Positions 17,469 to 26,042 of a stretch of DNA of 64,000 nucleotides are shown here, piece by piece. Made by a program: the position numbers and the translations under genes. Under the pieces are notes generated by a model. That model saw only the letters and a program-made list of their open reading frames with translations. It was not told where the DNA came from and made no database searches. Source of the stretch: Persicimonas caeni. Lineage in GTDB: Bacteria > Myxococcota_A > Bradymonadia > Bradymonadales > Bradymonadaceae. The stretch lies in NCBI RefSeq assembly GCF_006517175.1, contig NZ_CP041186.1, positions 5,297,074 to 5,361,073 on the forward strand. Reading direction: 5' to 3'. How positions within the stretch are numbered: position 1 is the stretch's first letter; each line of letters starts with the position of its first letter.

Positions 17469-18598
17469 CCGAATCGCCCGCTGTCGAACATATTATGATG
17501 ACCACCGACACCATCGGCGGGGTCTGGACCTACGTGATGGAACTCTCCCGCGGACTTTGCGGGCGGGGGATGCACATCACGCTGGCGGCCATGGGCGACG
17601 AGCCCTCCGACGAGCAGCTCGCCGAGGCCGAGGCGATCGATGGCCTCGAGATGTTCGCTCGACCCTACGCGCTCGAGTGGATGCAGGACCCGTGGGAAGA
17701 CCTGGCCGAGGCGGCCGGCTGGCTCTCTGAGTTGGCCCACCGCCATCGTCCCGAGCTGGTGCACCTGAACACGCTCGCCCACGGCGGGCTTGCCTGGGAT
17801 GTGCCGGTGCTCACCGTCGGTCATTCCTGCGTGCTCTCCTGGTTCGAGGCGGTCAAGGGGCATCCCGCTCCGCCCGAGTGGGACCGCTACCGCGATCTGG
17901 TGCGAGACTCGTTTCGGGCCTCCGATATGGTCGCGGCGCCCAGCGCGTCGATGATGCAGACCTTCCAGCGCCACTACGGTCCGCTGGAGAATACCCGCGT
18001 CATCTACAACGGCCGCAACCCCGAGGAGTTTCCGCCCGGCGACAAGGAGCCGTGCGTGATGACGGCCGGGCGATTGTGGGACGAGGCCAAAAACGTGCAG
18101 GCGGTCGCCCAGGCCGCCAAGCAAATCGAGTGGCCGGTCTATGTGGCCGGCAGTCAGACCCACCCGGACGGGGGAACCGTCGAACTCGAGGGCGTCGAGC
18201 AGCTCGGTCGGCTCGACTCCGACGAGCTCGCCCGCTGGTACGGCCGCTCTATGATCTACGCCTTGCCGGCTCGCTACGAGCCCTTCGGATTGACCGCGCT
18301 GGAGGCGGCGTTGGCGGGCAACGCGCTGGTGCTGGGCGATATCGCCACCTTGCGCGAGATCTGGGGCGAGGCCGCGCTCTTTGTCGACCCGGAGCAGCCC
18401 GACCAGCTCGCCGAGACAATCAACACACTCATCGCCGACCCGGAGCGCCTCGAGTGGCTCGCCAACCGCGCTCGAAGCCGCGCCTTGCAGTTCTCGGTCG
18501 AGACCAAGGTCGACCACTACATGGAGCTGTATGGCGAGATGTGCCCCGACAGCCCCGCTCCCTATGACGAGTTTCCGCAGCCCGGAGGCCGAGCCTGA
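17465..18598 (+). CDS. GT4-family glycosyltransferase
   Basis: 377 residues starting at the ATG in ATGA shared with the upstream stop; this start is favoured by coupling. It has a GT-B fold pattern: an N-terminal acceptor domain opening with TDTIGGVWTYVMELSRGL, and a donor domain with VMTAGRLWDEAKN and the E-x7-E signature YEPFGLTALEAALAG. It would transfer a sugar from a nucleotide donor to a growing glycan on the cytoplasmic face. The stop overlaps the next start by one base (TGATG), so this gene, the fusion gene upstream and the CgeB-type genes downstream are one translational run. Confidence 0.88.
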   Translation: MTESPAVEHIMMTTDTIGGVWTYVMELSRGLCGRGMHITLAAMGDEPSDEQLAEAEAIDGLEMFARPYALEWMQDPWEDLAEAAGWLSELAHRHRPELVHLNTLAHGGLAWDVPVLTVGHSCVLSWFEAVKGHPAPPEWDRYRDLVRDSFRASDMVAAPSASMMQTFQRHYGPLENTRVIYNGRNPEEFPPGDKEPCVMTAGRLWDEAKNVQAVAQAAKQIEWPVYVAGSQTHPDGGTVELEGVEQLGRLDSDELARWYGRSMIYALPARYEPFGLTALEAALAGNALVLGDIATLREIWGEAALFVDPEQPDQLAETINTLIADPERLEWLANRARSRALQFSVETKVDHYMELYGEMCPDSPAPYDEFPQPGGRA

Positions 18599-19734
18599 TG
18601 CGCATCGTACTCTTCTACCATTCGCTGATTTCCGACTGGAATCACGGCAACGCACACTTTCTGCGCGGGGTGGTCACCGAGCTCTTGCAGGCCGGCCACG
18701 ACGTGACCGTGTTCGAGCCGCTGGGCGGTTGGAGCCTGGATAACCTGCTCGAGGAGCACGGCGACCACGCTCGTCTGGCATTTCACGACGCCTATCCGAA
18801 GCTGCAAAGTGAGTTCTACGAGCCCGAACGCCTCGACCTCGACCGCGCGCTCGACGGGGCCGACCTGGTGATCGTCCACGAGTGGAACGATCACGATGTG
18901 GTCGCGCGCATCGGCCAGTACCGGCACAGCAGCGGCGACTTTCGCCTGCTCTTCCACGACACCCACCACCGCTCGGTCAGCCAACCCGAGGAGATGCAGG
19001 CCTATGACCTGCGCCATTACGACGGCGTGCTCGCCTTCGGTGAGGTGATCAGCGAGATCTACCGGGAGCGCGACTGGGCCGAGCGGGTCTGGACGTGGCA
19101 CGAAGCGGCCGACGCGCGCAAATTTCGCCCACTGGAGGCCGACCGCACCGACGGCGAGTTGGTCTGGATTGGCAACTGGGGAGACGACGAGCGCACCGAC
19201 GAGTTGCAGACGTTTGTGTTCGAGCCGGTCGACGAGCTCGGCCTCGACGCGACCGTCCACGGGGTGCGCTATCCCGACGAGGCGGTCGAAAGACTCGAGC
19301 GCGCCGGGCTCGACTACCGTGGGTGGCTGCCCAATTTCGAGGTGCCGCGTGCGTTTTCGCGCCACCGGCTCACAGTGCACGTGCCGCGCCAATTCTACGT
19401 CACCTCGCTGCCGGGCATCCCGACGATTCGCCCCTTCGAGGCGATGGCGTGCGGCATCCCGCTGGTCTGCTCGCCGTGGGAGGACGCCGAGGGGTTGTTC
19501 CGCCGCGGCCACGACCACCTGGTGGCCCACGACAAAGCAGAGATGAAAGAGACGATCCGCGCGCTTTGCCACGACGACGACATGGTCGCCGAGCTGGCGC
19601 GAAACGGACGCGAGACAATCCTGGAGCGACACACTTGCGCGCACCGCGTCGAGGAGCTGATGGAGGTCTGCCGGGAACTCGGCATGGACGCTCCCGAACG
19701 CGACGACGCGCGCCTGTCACCGCCCCGAGCGTAA
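18598..19734 (+). CDS. CgeB-type glycosyltransferase, copy 1
   Basis: 378 residues. The GT-B layout matches CgeB-family proteins, named after the Bacillus spore-surface protein: N-terminal MRIVLFYHSLISDWNHGNAH, then a donor-side domain with LVWIGNWGDDERTDEL and the C-terminal RPFEAMACGIPLVCSPWEDA, which corresponds to the E-containing nucleotide-sugar loop. It is the most diverged of the three CgeB-type genes here. It starts one base inside the preceding GT4 gene. The donor and acceptor sugars are unknown. Confidence 0.83.
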   Translation: MRIVLFYHSLISDWNHGNAHFLRGVVTELLQAGHDVTVFEPLGGWSLDNLLEEHGDHARLAFHDAYPKLQSEFYEPERLDLDRALDGADLVIVHEWNDHDVVARIGQYRHSSGDFRLLFHDTHHRSVSQPEEMQAYDLRHYDGVLAFGEVISEIYRERDWAERVWTWHEAADARKFRPLEADRTDGELVWIGNWGDDERTDELQTFVFEPVDELGLDATVHGVRYPDEAVERLERAGLDYRGWLPNFEVPRAFSRHRLTVHVPRQFYVTSLPGIPTIRPFEAMACGIPLVCSPWEDAEGLFRRGHDHLVAHDKAEMKETIRALCHDDDMVAELARNGRETILERHTCAHRVEELMEVCRELGMDAPERDDARLSPPRA

Positions 19735-19747
19735 GCCCAAATTCCTC

Positions 19748-20836
19748 ATGATGAACGACGAGAGTTCAATGGAGATTGCGTTTTTCGGTTCGAGTCTGGT
19801 TTCGGCGTACTGGAACGGTGCGGCGACCTACTACCGCGGCATCATCCGCGCGCTCAGCGAGCATGGCCACAAGGTCACGTTCTATGAGCCCGACGCCTAC
19901 GACCGCCAGAAGCACCGCGACATCCCCGATCCCGACTGGGCCGAGGTGGTCGTCTATGAGGTCGACGACGGCACCGGCGAACTCGAGCGGATGCTCGAGG
20001 AGGCCCGCAGCGCCGACCTGGTGGTCAAGGCCAGCGGCGTGGGCGCCTTCGACGAGTTTTTGGAGCGCGAGGTGCCCAACCTCAAAGACGGTCAGACGCG
20101 TGTGGTCTTCTGGGACGTCGACGCCCCGGCTACGCTCGACCGCATGGGCGAAGATCCGGACGACCCGTTTCGCGAGCAGGTGCCGCGCTACGACGCCGTG
20201 TTCACCTACGGGGGCGGCGAGCCGGTCATCGACGGCTACGAGACCTTCGGGGCCAAGCGCTGCGTGCCGATCTACAACGCGCTCGACCCGCAGACGCACC
20301 ATCCCACCGAGCCGGTCGACAAGTTCACCTCGGACCTGTCGTTTCTGGGCAATCGCCTGCCCGACCGCGAGGAGCGCGTCGAGGAGTTCTTCCTCAAGCC
20401 GGCCGCCGAGTTGCCTCGACACAAGTTCTTGCTCGGGGGCAGCGGTTGGGACGACAAGGAGATGCCCTCCAACATCGACTATCTCGGCCACGTCTACACC
20501 CCCGATCACAACGCGTTCAACTGCAGCGCGCGCGCCGTGCTCAATATCAGCCGCGAGTCGATGGCGCGCTACGGCTTCTCGCCGGCCACGCGCGTCTTCG
20601 AGGCAGCCGGCGCTGGGGCGTGCCTGATCACCGACGCGTGGGAGGGCATCGACATGTTTTTGGAGCCGGGCAAAGAGGTGCTCGTCGCCGAGCGCGGCGC
20701 GGACGTCGCCCGCATGGTGCGCGGCCTCGACGATGATCGGGCCGCGCGTATCGGCCAGGCCGCCAAGCGGCGGGTGCTCTCCGAGCACACCTATCACCAC
20801 CGGGCCAAGCAGATTGAAGAGATTCTGGAGAACTAG
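19748..20836 (+). CDS. CgeB-type glycosyltransferase, copy 2
   Basis: 362 residues from ATG 19748; an ATG at 19769 (MEIAFFGSSLVSAYWNG) matches the family N-terminus better and could be the true start. Motifs parallel the neighbouring copy 3: YYRGIIRALSEHGHKVTFYE, DLSFLGNRLPDREERVEEF, NISRESMARYGFSPATRVFE and ITDAWEGIDMFLEPGKEVL. The pairing of SPATRVFEAA with DAWEGI is the donor-binding region in this family. It lies 13 bases after copy 1 and 25 bases before copy 3. Confidence 0.84.
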   Translation: MMNDESSMEIAFFGSSLVSAYWNGAATYYRGIIRALSEHGHKVTFYEPDAYDRQKHRDIPDPDWAEVVVYEVDDGTGELERMLEEARSADLVVKASGVGAFDEFLEREVPNLKDGQTRVVFWDVDAPATLDRMGEDPDDPFREQVPRYDAVFTYGGGEPVIDGYETFGAKRCVPIYNALDPQTHHPTEPVDKFTSDLSFLGNRLPDREERVEEFFLKPAAELPRHKFLLGGSGWDDKEMPSNIDYLGHVYTPDHNAFNCSARAVLNISRESMARYGFSPATRVFEAAGAGACLITDAWEGIDMFLEPGKEVLVAERGADVARMVRGLDDDRAARIGQAAKRRVLSEHTYHHRAKQIEEILEN

Positions 20837-20861
20837 TCACACGAGTTGAATGGGAGAACCC

Positions 20862-21974
20862 ATGAGCGAATCTTCGCTTCGCATTGTCATCCTGGGCCTG
20901 TCGATCACCTCGTCGTGGGGCAACGGCCACGCGGCGACGTACCGCGGGCTGGTGCGCGCGCTCGACGAGCGCGGCCACCGGGTGGTCTTCTTGGAGCGCG
21001 ACGTGCCCTGGTACAGGGCCCACCGCGATCTGCCCGACCCACCGTATGCCGAGACATTCTTGTACGAGGACCTCGACGACCTTCGGCGCCGGTTTTTGGC
21101 CGAGATCCGCTCGGCGGACGTCGTCATCGTCGGGTCGTATGTGCCCGAAGGGGTCGACGTGGGCCAGTTCGTGCTCGAGCAGGCCCGCGGGGTGACCGGT
21201 TTTTACGACATCGACACGCCGGTGACCTTGGCGAAGCTTCGTCGCCAGGACTACGAGTACCTGACGCCGGAGCTCATCGGCGAGTACGACATGTACCTGT
21301 CGTTCAGCGGCGGGCCGATCCTCGACGAGATCGAGGACACCTACGGCTCGCCGATGGCCCGCCCGTTTCACTGCTCGGTCGACAAGTCCGAGTACTATCC
21401 CGACGAGGCCCCGAACAAGTGGACGATGGGGTATCTGGGGACCTACAGCGACGATCGCCAACCGCGCGTCGAGTCGCTACTCAACGCACCGGCGCGTCAG
21501 CTCGCCGACCAGGACTTCGTGGTCGCCGGGCCGAGCTATCCCGAAGAGATCGAGTGGCCGGCCAACGTCGAGCGCATCGATCACGTCGCGCCGCCCGACC
21601 ACCGCCACTTCTACAATTCGCAGCGCTTTACGCTCAACGTGACCCGCGACGACATGATCGAGGCGGGCTTCTCACCGAGCGTGCGCCTGTTCGAGGCGGC
21701 GGCGTGCGCCACGCCGATCATCAGCGATGTCTGGGAGGGCATCGAGACGTTCTTCACGCCCGGCGAAGAGATTCTGTTGGCGGAGTCGACCGAGCAGGCT
21801 GTCGATTATATTCGAAGCATGAGCGACGAGGAGTGTAGCGCCATGGCGAAGAGAGCACGGGAGAGGGTGCTCTCGGAACATACGCCGGCGCATCGCGTCG
21901 ATCAGCTCGAGCAGTACGTAGCCCAGGCGCACACGCAGTCGGCCGCCGCGCGGCCCGTCGGGGCGAAGAATTAA
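20862..21974 (+). CDS. CgeB-type glycosyltransferase, copy 3
   Basis: 370 residues; GGGAG lies 5 bases before the ATG. It aligns end to end with copy 2: WGNGHAATYRGLVRAL, MGYLGTYSDDRQPRVE, NVTRDDMIEAGFSPSVRLFE and ISDVWEGIETFFTPGEEILL. The tail is Ala/Gln-rich. Copies 2 and 3 look like a tandem duplication, which suggests they add similar sugars in successive steps or use different donors. A cytoplasmic enzyme, no signal peptide. Confidence 0.85.
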   Translation: MSESSLRIVILGLSITSSWGNGHAATYRGLVRALDERGHRVVFLERDVPWYRAHRDLPDPPYAETFLYEDLDDLRRRFLAEIRSADVVIVGSYVPEGVDVGQFVLEQARGVTGFYDIDTPVTLAKLRRQDYEYLTPELIGEYDMYLSFSGGPILDEIEDTYGSPMARPFHCSVDKSEYYPDEAPNKWTMGYLGTYSDDRQPRVESLLNAPARQLADQDFVVAGPSYPEEIEWPANVERIDHVAPPDHRHFYNSQRFTLNVTRDDMIEAGFSPSVRLFEAAACATPIISDVWEGIETFFTPGEEILLAESTEQAVDYIRSMSDEECSAMAKRARERVLSEHTPAHRVDQLEQYVAQAHTQSAAARPVGAKN

Positions 21975-22038
21975 GGGACGGGGTCGCCCCGTGGCATGCC
22001 GCCAGGGGGGGACGCCATCCTATCAAGGGGAGGTAGAC

Positions 22039-22878
22039 ATGGGGACTTTGCAGTCACGGGGAAATAATAACGCAGGGGAGTTTTCCGAGGAGCTTTTGGA
22101 GCTCGGCCCCTGGTTTCATAACTTGCACCTGCCGGGAGGTGTGCAGACGGCGCCGAATCATCCGCTGGGAGACTTTCCGGCGTTCAAGTGGAGGGAGCTT
22201 CGACAGTCGCTGCCCGACGATTTGAGCGGATGGCGCGTGCTCGACATCGGCTGTAACGCCGGCTTCTATTCGTTCGAATTGGCCAAGATGGGGGCCGAGG
22301 TGTGCGGGATCGACATGGACCCGCATTATCTTCGCCAGGCGCACTGGGCGTGTGACGAGCTGGGTCTGGGCGATCAGGTCTCGTTTCGCCAGATGCAGGT
22401 CTACGAATTGGCGCGCTCGCCGGAGACCTACGACCTGGTGCTCTTTATGGGCGTCTTCTACCACCTGCGCTACCCGCTGTTGGCGCTCGACATCGTCTCG
22501 GAGCGCACCGAGCGCATGATGGTCTTCCAGTCGCTGTCGATGCTCGAGCAGAGCGTCGAGCCGCAGCCCGAGGACTTCGAGATGGAGGAGCGCGGGCTCA
22601 TGGAGCGGCCGGGGTGGCCGAAGATGGCGTTTGTGCGCCGCAAGCTGCAGTCGGACCCGACCAACTGGTGGATTCCCAACCGAGCGTGCATCGAGGCGAT
22701 GCTCACCGATGTGGGCTTCGACATCACCGACAACCCGGGCGAGTCGATATACGTCTGTGAACGAAACGCCGACTTGGCCGCAGCCTCGTTGCGAAATCCC
22801 GACGAGCTGAGCGAGGCGATTGGATACCACCATCGAGGAATTGACAATCCACCCACGTCACCTCGGGCGAGGTCCTGA
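22039..22878 (+). CDS. SAM-dependent methyltransferase, CmoB/TIGR04290-like
   Basis: 279 residues; GGGGAGG is 5 bases upstream of the ATG. The class I methyltransferase core shows motif I as VLDIGCNAGFYSFELAKMG, an acidic post-I residue in VCGIDMDPHYLRQAHW and a YDLVLFMGVFYHLRYPL motif. The leading segment (GPWFHNLHLPGGVQT) resembles CmoB-type and TIGR04290-type methyltransferases from memory. In this setting the likely target is a sugar hydroxyl of the glycan or its precursor. A tRNA role is less likely because the gene is inside a glycosyltransferase run. Confidence 0.82.
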   Translation: MGTLQSRGNNNAGEFSEELLELGPWFHNLHLPGGVQTAPNHPLGDFPAFKWRELRQSLPDDLSGWRVLDIGCNAGFYSFELAKMGAEVCGIDMDPHYLRQAHWACDELGLGDQVSFRQMQVYELARSPETYDLVLFMGVFYHLRYPLLALDIVSERTERMMVFQSLSMLEQSVEPQPEDFEMEERGLMERPGWPKMAFVRRKLQSDPTNWWIPNRACIEAMLTDVGFDITDNPGESIYVCERNADLAAASLRNPDELSEAIGYHHRGIDNPPTSPRARS

Positions 22879-22958
22879 GAGGCGAGGCGGCTCGAGCCGC
22901 CCGGGCGGATGATAGATGTCGTATTGGGGGAGTACCTTTTTTGAAGACGGAGGATGCC

Positions 22959-23996
22959 ATGGCACGCCGATCACAAAACGAGCGCGTGCTCCTGACGGGG
23001 GTTGCTGGATTTGTTGGAAGTCATTTGGCCGACCGCCTCATCGAGGACGGTTGGGAGGTCATCGGGGTCGATAATTTCCTGACCGGGCGCGCCGAGAATA
23101 TCGCGCACCTCGCACGCGAGCCGAACTTTCACTTTCTGGAGGCCTCGGTCGAGGAGTTGCCGGACATCGAGGCGGCGGTCGACTGGGTGATGCATTTTGC
23201 CAGCCCGGCCTCGCCGCCCAAATATCAGGCCTCGCCCATCGAATGTATGCGCTGCAACAGCGAAGGGACGCGAAGGCTGCTCGAGTTGGCCCACCAGAAG
23301 GGCGCGAAGTTCTTCTTGGCCAGCACGAGCGAGGTCTACGGCGACCCGGAGATCCATCCGCAGGTCGAGTCCTACGTGGGCAGCGTCAACCCGGTCGGGC
23401 CCCGCAGCATGTACGACGAGTCGAAGCGCTTTGCTGAAGCGATGACCGTGGCCTACCGCAACAAGTACGGCGTCGACTCGCGCATCATCCGTATCTTCAA
23501 CACTTACGGGCCGCGCATGTCGCCCGACGACGGGCGGGTCATCTCGAACTTCGTGTGCCAGGCGCTGGCCGGAAAGCCGCTGACGGTCTACGGCGACGGC
23601 ACCCAGACGCGAAGCTTCCAGTATATCGACGACCTGCTCGAGGGGGTCGTGCGTCTGATGCAGACCGACTACAACATGCCGGTCAACCTGGGGAACCCGC
23701 AGGAGTTCACTATCCTCGACCTGGCCGAGGTCGTGCGCGACTTGGTCCACGACGGCGTCACCGAGATCACGTTTTGCCCGCTGCCCAAGGACGACCCGAC
23801 CCGGCGCCGGCCCGATATCAGCCGCGCCCAGGAGTTGCTGGGCTGGCAGCCCGAGATCTTGCTCCGCGACGGGCTCGAGCGCACCGTGCCCTATTTTCGC
23901 GACCAACTCGGCCAAGACGAGCGGATGCCCGCCGGTCTCGAGCAGATCTCGAGCATCGAGTCGACCTCCGAGGGGCCGCCACTCGAAGCGAGTTAG
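22959..23996 (+). CDS. UDP-glucuronate decarboxylase (UDP-xylose synthase)
   Basis: 345 residues from ATG 22959, which has ACGGAGG 5 bases upstream; an upstream TTG (22941) is rejected. Motifs follow the UXS family closely: LLTGVAGFVGSHLADRLI, GVDNFLTGRAENIAHL, MHFASPASP, LASTSEVYGDPEIHPQ, GPRSMYDESKRFAEA and IRIFNTYGPRM. The reaction is NAD-dependent oxidation and decarboxylation of UDP-glucuronate to UDP-xylose. A UDP-glucose dehydrogenase is not in the window, so its substrate must come from elsewhere. This is the best clue that the glycan contains xylose. Confidence 0.88.
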   Translation: MARRSQNERVLLTGVAGFVGSHLADRLIEDGWEVIGVDNFLTGRAENIAHLAREPNFHFLEASVEELPDIEAAVDWVMHFASPASPPKYQASPIECMRCNSEGTRRLLELAHQKGAKFFLASTSEVYGDPEIHPQVESYVGSVNPVGPRSMYDESKRFAEAMTVAYRNKYGVDSRIIRIFNTYGPRMSPDDGRVISNFVCQALAGKPLTVYGDGTQTRSFQYIDDLLEGVVRLMQTDYNMPVNLGNPQEFTILDLAEVVRDLVHDGVTEITFCPLPKDDPTRRRPDISRAQELLGWQPEILLRDGLERTVPYFRDQLGQDERMPAGLEQISSIESTSEGPPLEAS

Positions 23997-24050
23997 CGCT
24001 CCGCTTCCGTCGACGCACGATTGGCCGGACCACGACCCCCGAGGTTTGCG

Positions 24051-24929
24051 ATGAAGATTCTACAGATCGGCGCACCGAAGAGCGGCAACTTCTGGACCTG
24101 GAATATCCTGCAGAACACGCTCGACAAGGCGGGGCTGCCCAACGAGAGCCTGGTGCGCAGCCACGCCATTCACGAGGTGGCCAAGAGCTGGGACTTGAGC
24201 CACGACGAGCAGGCCAATATCGACATGCTCGACATCGCCACGCTGGGGTGCTCTTGGCGCATCAGCTCGGTATTTCGCATGCCGGTCGAGGATGTCGGCG
24301 CCTACGTCGCCCAGAACAACCACGTGTGGACCCACTCGCGCTGGTGCGAGCGCACCGACGAGGTGCTCTCCCACTTCGACCGCGCCGTCTACGTGGTCCG
24401 AGACCCGCGCGACCGGCTCCTGTCGGCCGCGCGCTTCGCGTTCACGCCCTACATGCAAAAATACTGGCCCCACGACGAAGAGGACCCGCGCTCGTTCATT
24501 GAAAACCGCTTCGACGAGCACCTCGACGAGTGGCGCTGGCACGTCTACGACTACCTGCGCCACGCCGACGAGCACGATATCCACTTCGTCTTCTACGAGC
24601 GCCTGCTCCACGACTTCGACAACGAATTCGGCCGCCTCATCGACTACCTGGGCGTCGACCTGGGCGAGCGCGAGCGCAAAGACATCAAGCGAAGCGTCGC
24701 CTTCGAGTCGATGCGCGGCGAACACCCTGGCCACGTCAAAAAGGGCAAGGCCGGCAAGTGGCACGCCATGTTCGACTCGCGCCAAAAGGGCAGGGCGGTC
24801 GTCCTGTGCGGCGGGCTGCTCGACCTGCTCGACTACCCGCGCTACCGGCCGTTGACCGAAGACCGCCTGCCGTCGATGCCCGAGAACCTCTCCTCGACCA
24901 CCGTCGAGCGCACAGCTCGCGCGGGTTGA
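24051..24929 (+). CDS. PAPS-dependent sulfotransferase
   Basis: 292 residues; GAGG lies 6 bases before the ATG. The 5'-phosphosulfate-binding loop is near the N-terminus (IGAPKSGNFWTWNIL, with the Lys-Ser-Gly pattern). The 3'-phosphate-binding segment is VYVVRDPRDRLLSAARF. The enzyme would move sulfate from PAPS to a hydroxyl, here plausibly the glycan assembled by the cluster. No signal peptide or membrane helix, so it acts in the cytoplasm. Its stop codon directly abuts the stop of the convergent NRDE gene, leaving no room for a separate terminator. Confidence 0.85.
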   Translation: MKILQIGAPKSGNFWTWNILQNTLDKAGLPNESLVRSHAIHEVAKSWDLSHDEQANIDMLDIATLGCSWRISSVFRMPVEDVGAYVAQNNHVWTHSRWCERTDEVLSHFDRAVYVVRDPRDRLLSAARFAFTPYMQKYWPHDEEDPRSFIENRFDEHLDEWRWHVYDYLRHADEHDIHFVFYERLLHDFDNEFGRLIDYLGVDLGERERKDIKRSVAFESMRGEHPGHVKKGKAGKWHAMFDSRQKGRAVVLCGGLLDLLDYPRYRPLTEDRLPSMPENLSSTTVERTARAG

Positions 24930-25667
24930 TCAGTCAGGGGCGGTTAGCCCCTCCAGCAACACGGTCAAATCTTCGTAAGGAGTCGAGCAGGGCGGGCCGT
25001 CGGCGTGGAGGAGGCGGTCGGTGTCGCCCAGGCGGACGATCGTCGACGAGCGGGTGCCGTAGTCGATCGACGGGATGCGCACGCACGTGGCGTCGATCGA
25101 GCCGTCGTTGCATTGGCTGAGCACGTCCTGCAAGGCCGACTCGTCGAGCTCGCCGGCGTCGAGCAACGCGCGGCATTCGGCGAGCACGCGCTCTTTGCGG
25201 GCGTTGGCCGCGGCGCCGAGGCTCCGCTCGGTCAGGACGAGCAGGCCCGAGGCGAGTTCCGAGCGGCTCAGGATCTCACCGTCGCTCCACACCAGATACG
25301 CCCCTTCTCGATCCACACACAGCAAGTGAAAACCGTTGTAGTCGTGCGCCGAGAGCTTGGCGATCGCGCCGGCGGCCTCATGGGCCGACGAGGCTTCGAG
25401 CGCCATCGAGACGAGCTCGCCGCGCGAGCGTCGAGACGGGTCGGCGGGCTTGCCGAACCGGTTGGTGATCGCCACGAGCACGCCGCGCTCGTTGAGGCCG
25501 AGCCAGGTGCCGCCGGCCTTCAAGTCTTTGGGCGCGACCGTCTGCAACGCTCCGTCGGCGCGCACGCGGGGTGGCTCGGAGGGGCGGGCGAGGTGCTCGT
25601 CACGGTTGGCGCCGAGCAGGATCGGCGCGTCGTCGAGGAGGCGATAGGCGAGAATGACTGTGCACAT
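24930..25667 (-). CDS. NRDE (TANGO2-like) family protein
   Basis: 245 residues beginning MCTVILAYRLLDDAPILLGANRDE. The N-terminal Cys2 and the NRDE motif define the family, which shares an Ntn-hydrolase-like layout. GTWLGLNERGVLVAITNR and a GFHLLCVDREGAYLVWSDG segment are also typical. The biochemical activity is unsettled; animal TANGO2 affects membrane and haem or lipid handling. It converges with the sulfotransferase gene and has its own start region near 25670, so it is unlikely to belong to the glycan cluster. Confidence 0.87.
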   Translation of the reverse strand: MCTVILAYRLLDDAPILLGANRDEHLARPSEPPRVRADGALQTVAPKDLKAGGTWLGLNERGVLVAITNRFGKPADPSRRSRGELVSMALEASSAHEAAGAIAKLSAHDYNGFHLLCVDREGAYLVWSDGEILSRSELASGLLVLTERSLGAAANARKERVLAECRALLDAGELDESALQDVLSQCNDGSIDATCVRIPSIDYGTRSSTIVRLGDTDRLLHADGPPCSTPYEDLTVLLEGLTAPD

Positions 25668-25742
25668 TTCTTGATGGTCCGTATGCGGTGTTTAACGTTG
25701 GGCTGCACTCAACACAACACAAACAAAGCCATGGAGGCAAAC

Positions 25743-25946
25743 ATGTCCGTAGCGAAAGTTACCGAAATTACCGCCCGCTCCAACAAGAGCTTCGACGACG
25801 CGATCCAGCAGGGCCTCAATCGTGCCAAGAAGACGCTCGACAACATTCAGGGCGCGTGGGTCAAGGAGCAGAAGGTGATCATGGATAACGGCAATATCAG
25901 CGGCTATCAGGTCGATCTGAAGCTCACCTTCGAGCTCAAGAACTGA
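25743..25946 (+). CDS. Dodecin flavin-binding protein
   Basis: 67 residues, the typical dodecin length. GGAGG lies 6 bases before the ATG. The sequence MSVAKVTEITARSNKSFDDA, followed by RAKKTLDNIQGAWVKEQKV and the closing YQVDLKLTFELKN, matches the dodecin strand-helix-strand pattern, with the conserved Trp that stacks on flavin. Dodecins form hollow 12-mers that store and buffer FMN, riboflavin or CoA in the cytoplasm. The gene stands alone, followed by a strong terminator. Confidence 0.93.
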   Translation: MSVAKVTEITARSNKSFDDAIQQGLNRAKKTLDNIQGAWVKEQKVIMDNGNISGYQVDLKLTFELKN

Positions 25947-25973
25947 TTGCTCGCGTTGTCGCAGCAAGCAGCA

Positions 25974-26011
25974 AAAAAGGCCGCCCGGCGCTGATGCCGG
26001 GCGGCCTTTTT
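25974..26011. terminator. Strong bidirectional terminator between dodecin and Cys-rich lipoprotein genes
   Basis: A perfect 11-bp GC stem, GGCCGCCCGGC (25979-25989) with GCCGGGCGGCC (25996-26006), has a 6-base loop, an A run on the left and TTTTT on the right. It can stop transcription from both convergent genes. Confidence 0.93.
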
Positions 26012-26042
26012 GTGTGGCTACGGTATCGCTACGCGGCGCGCG

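Noticed and set aside
22039-22878. tRNA-modifying CmoB
   Set aside because: The N-terminal similarity is real, but the gene lies inside a glycan run and no cmoA partner is present, so a sugar methyltransferase is preferred.
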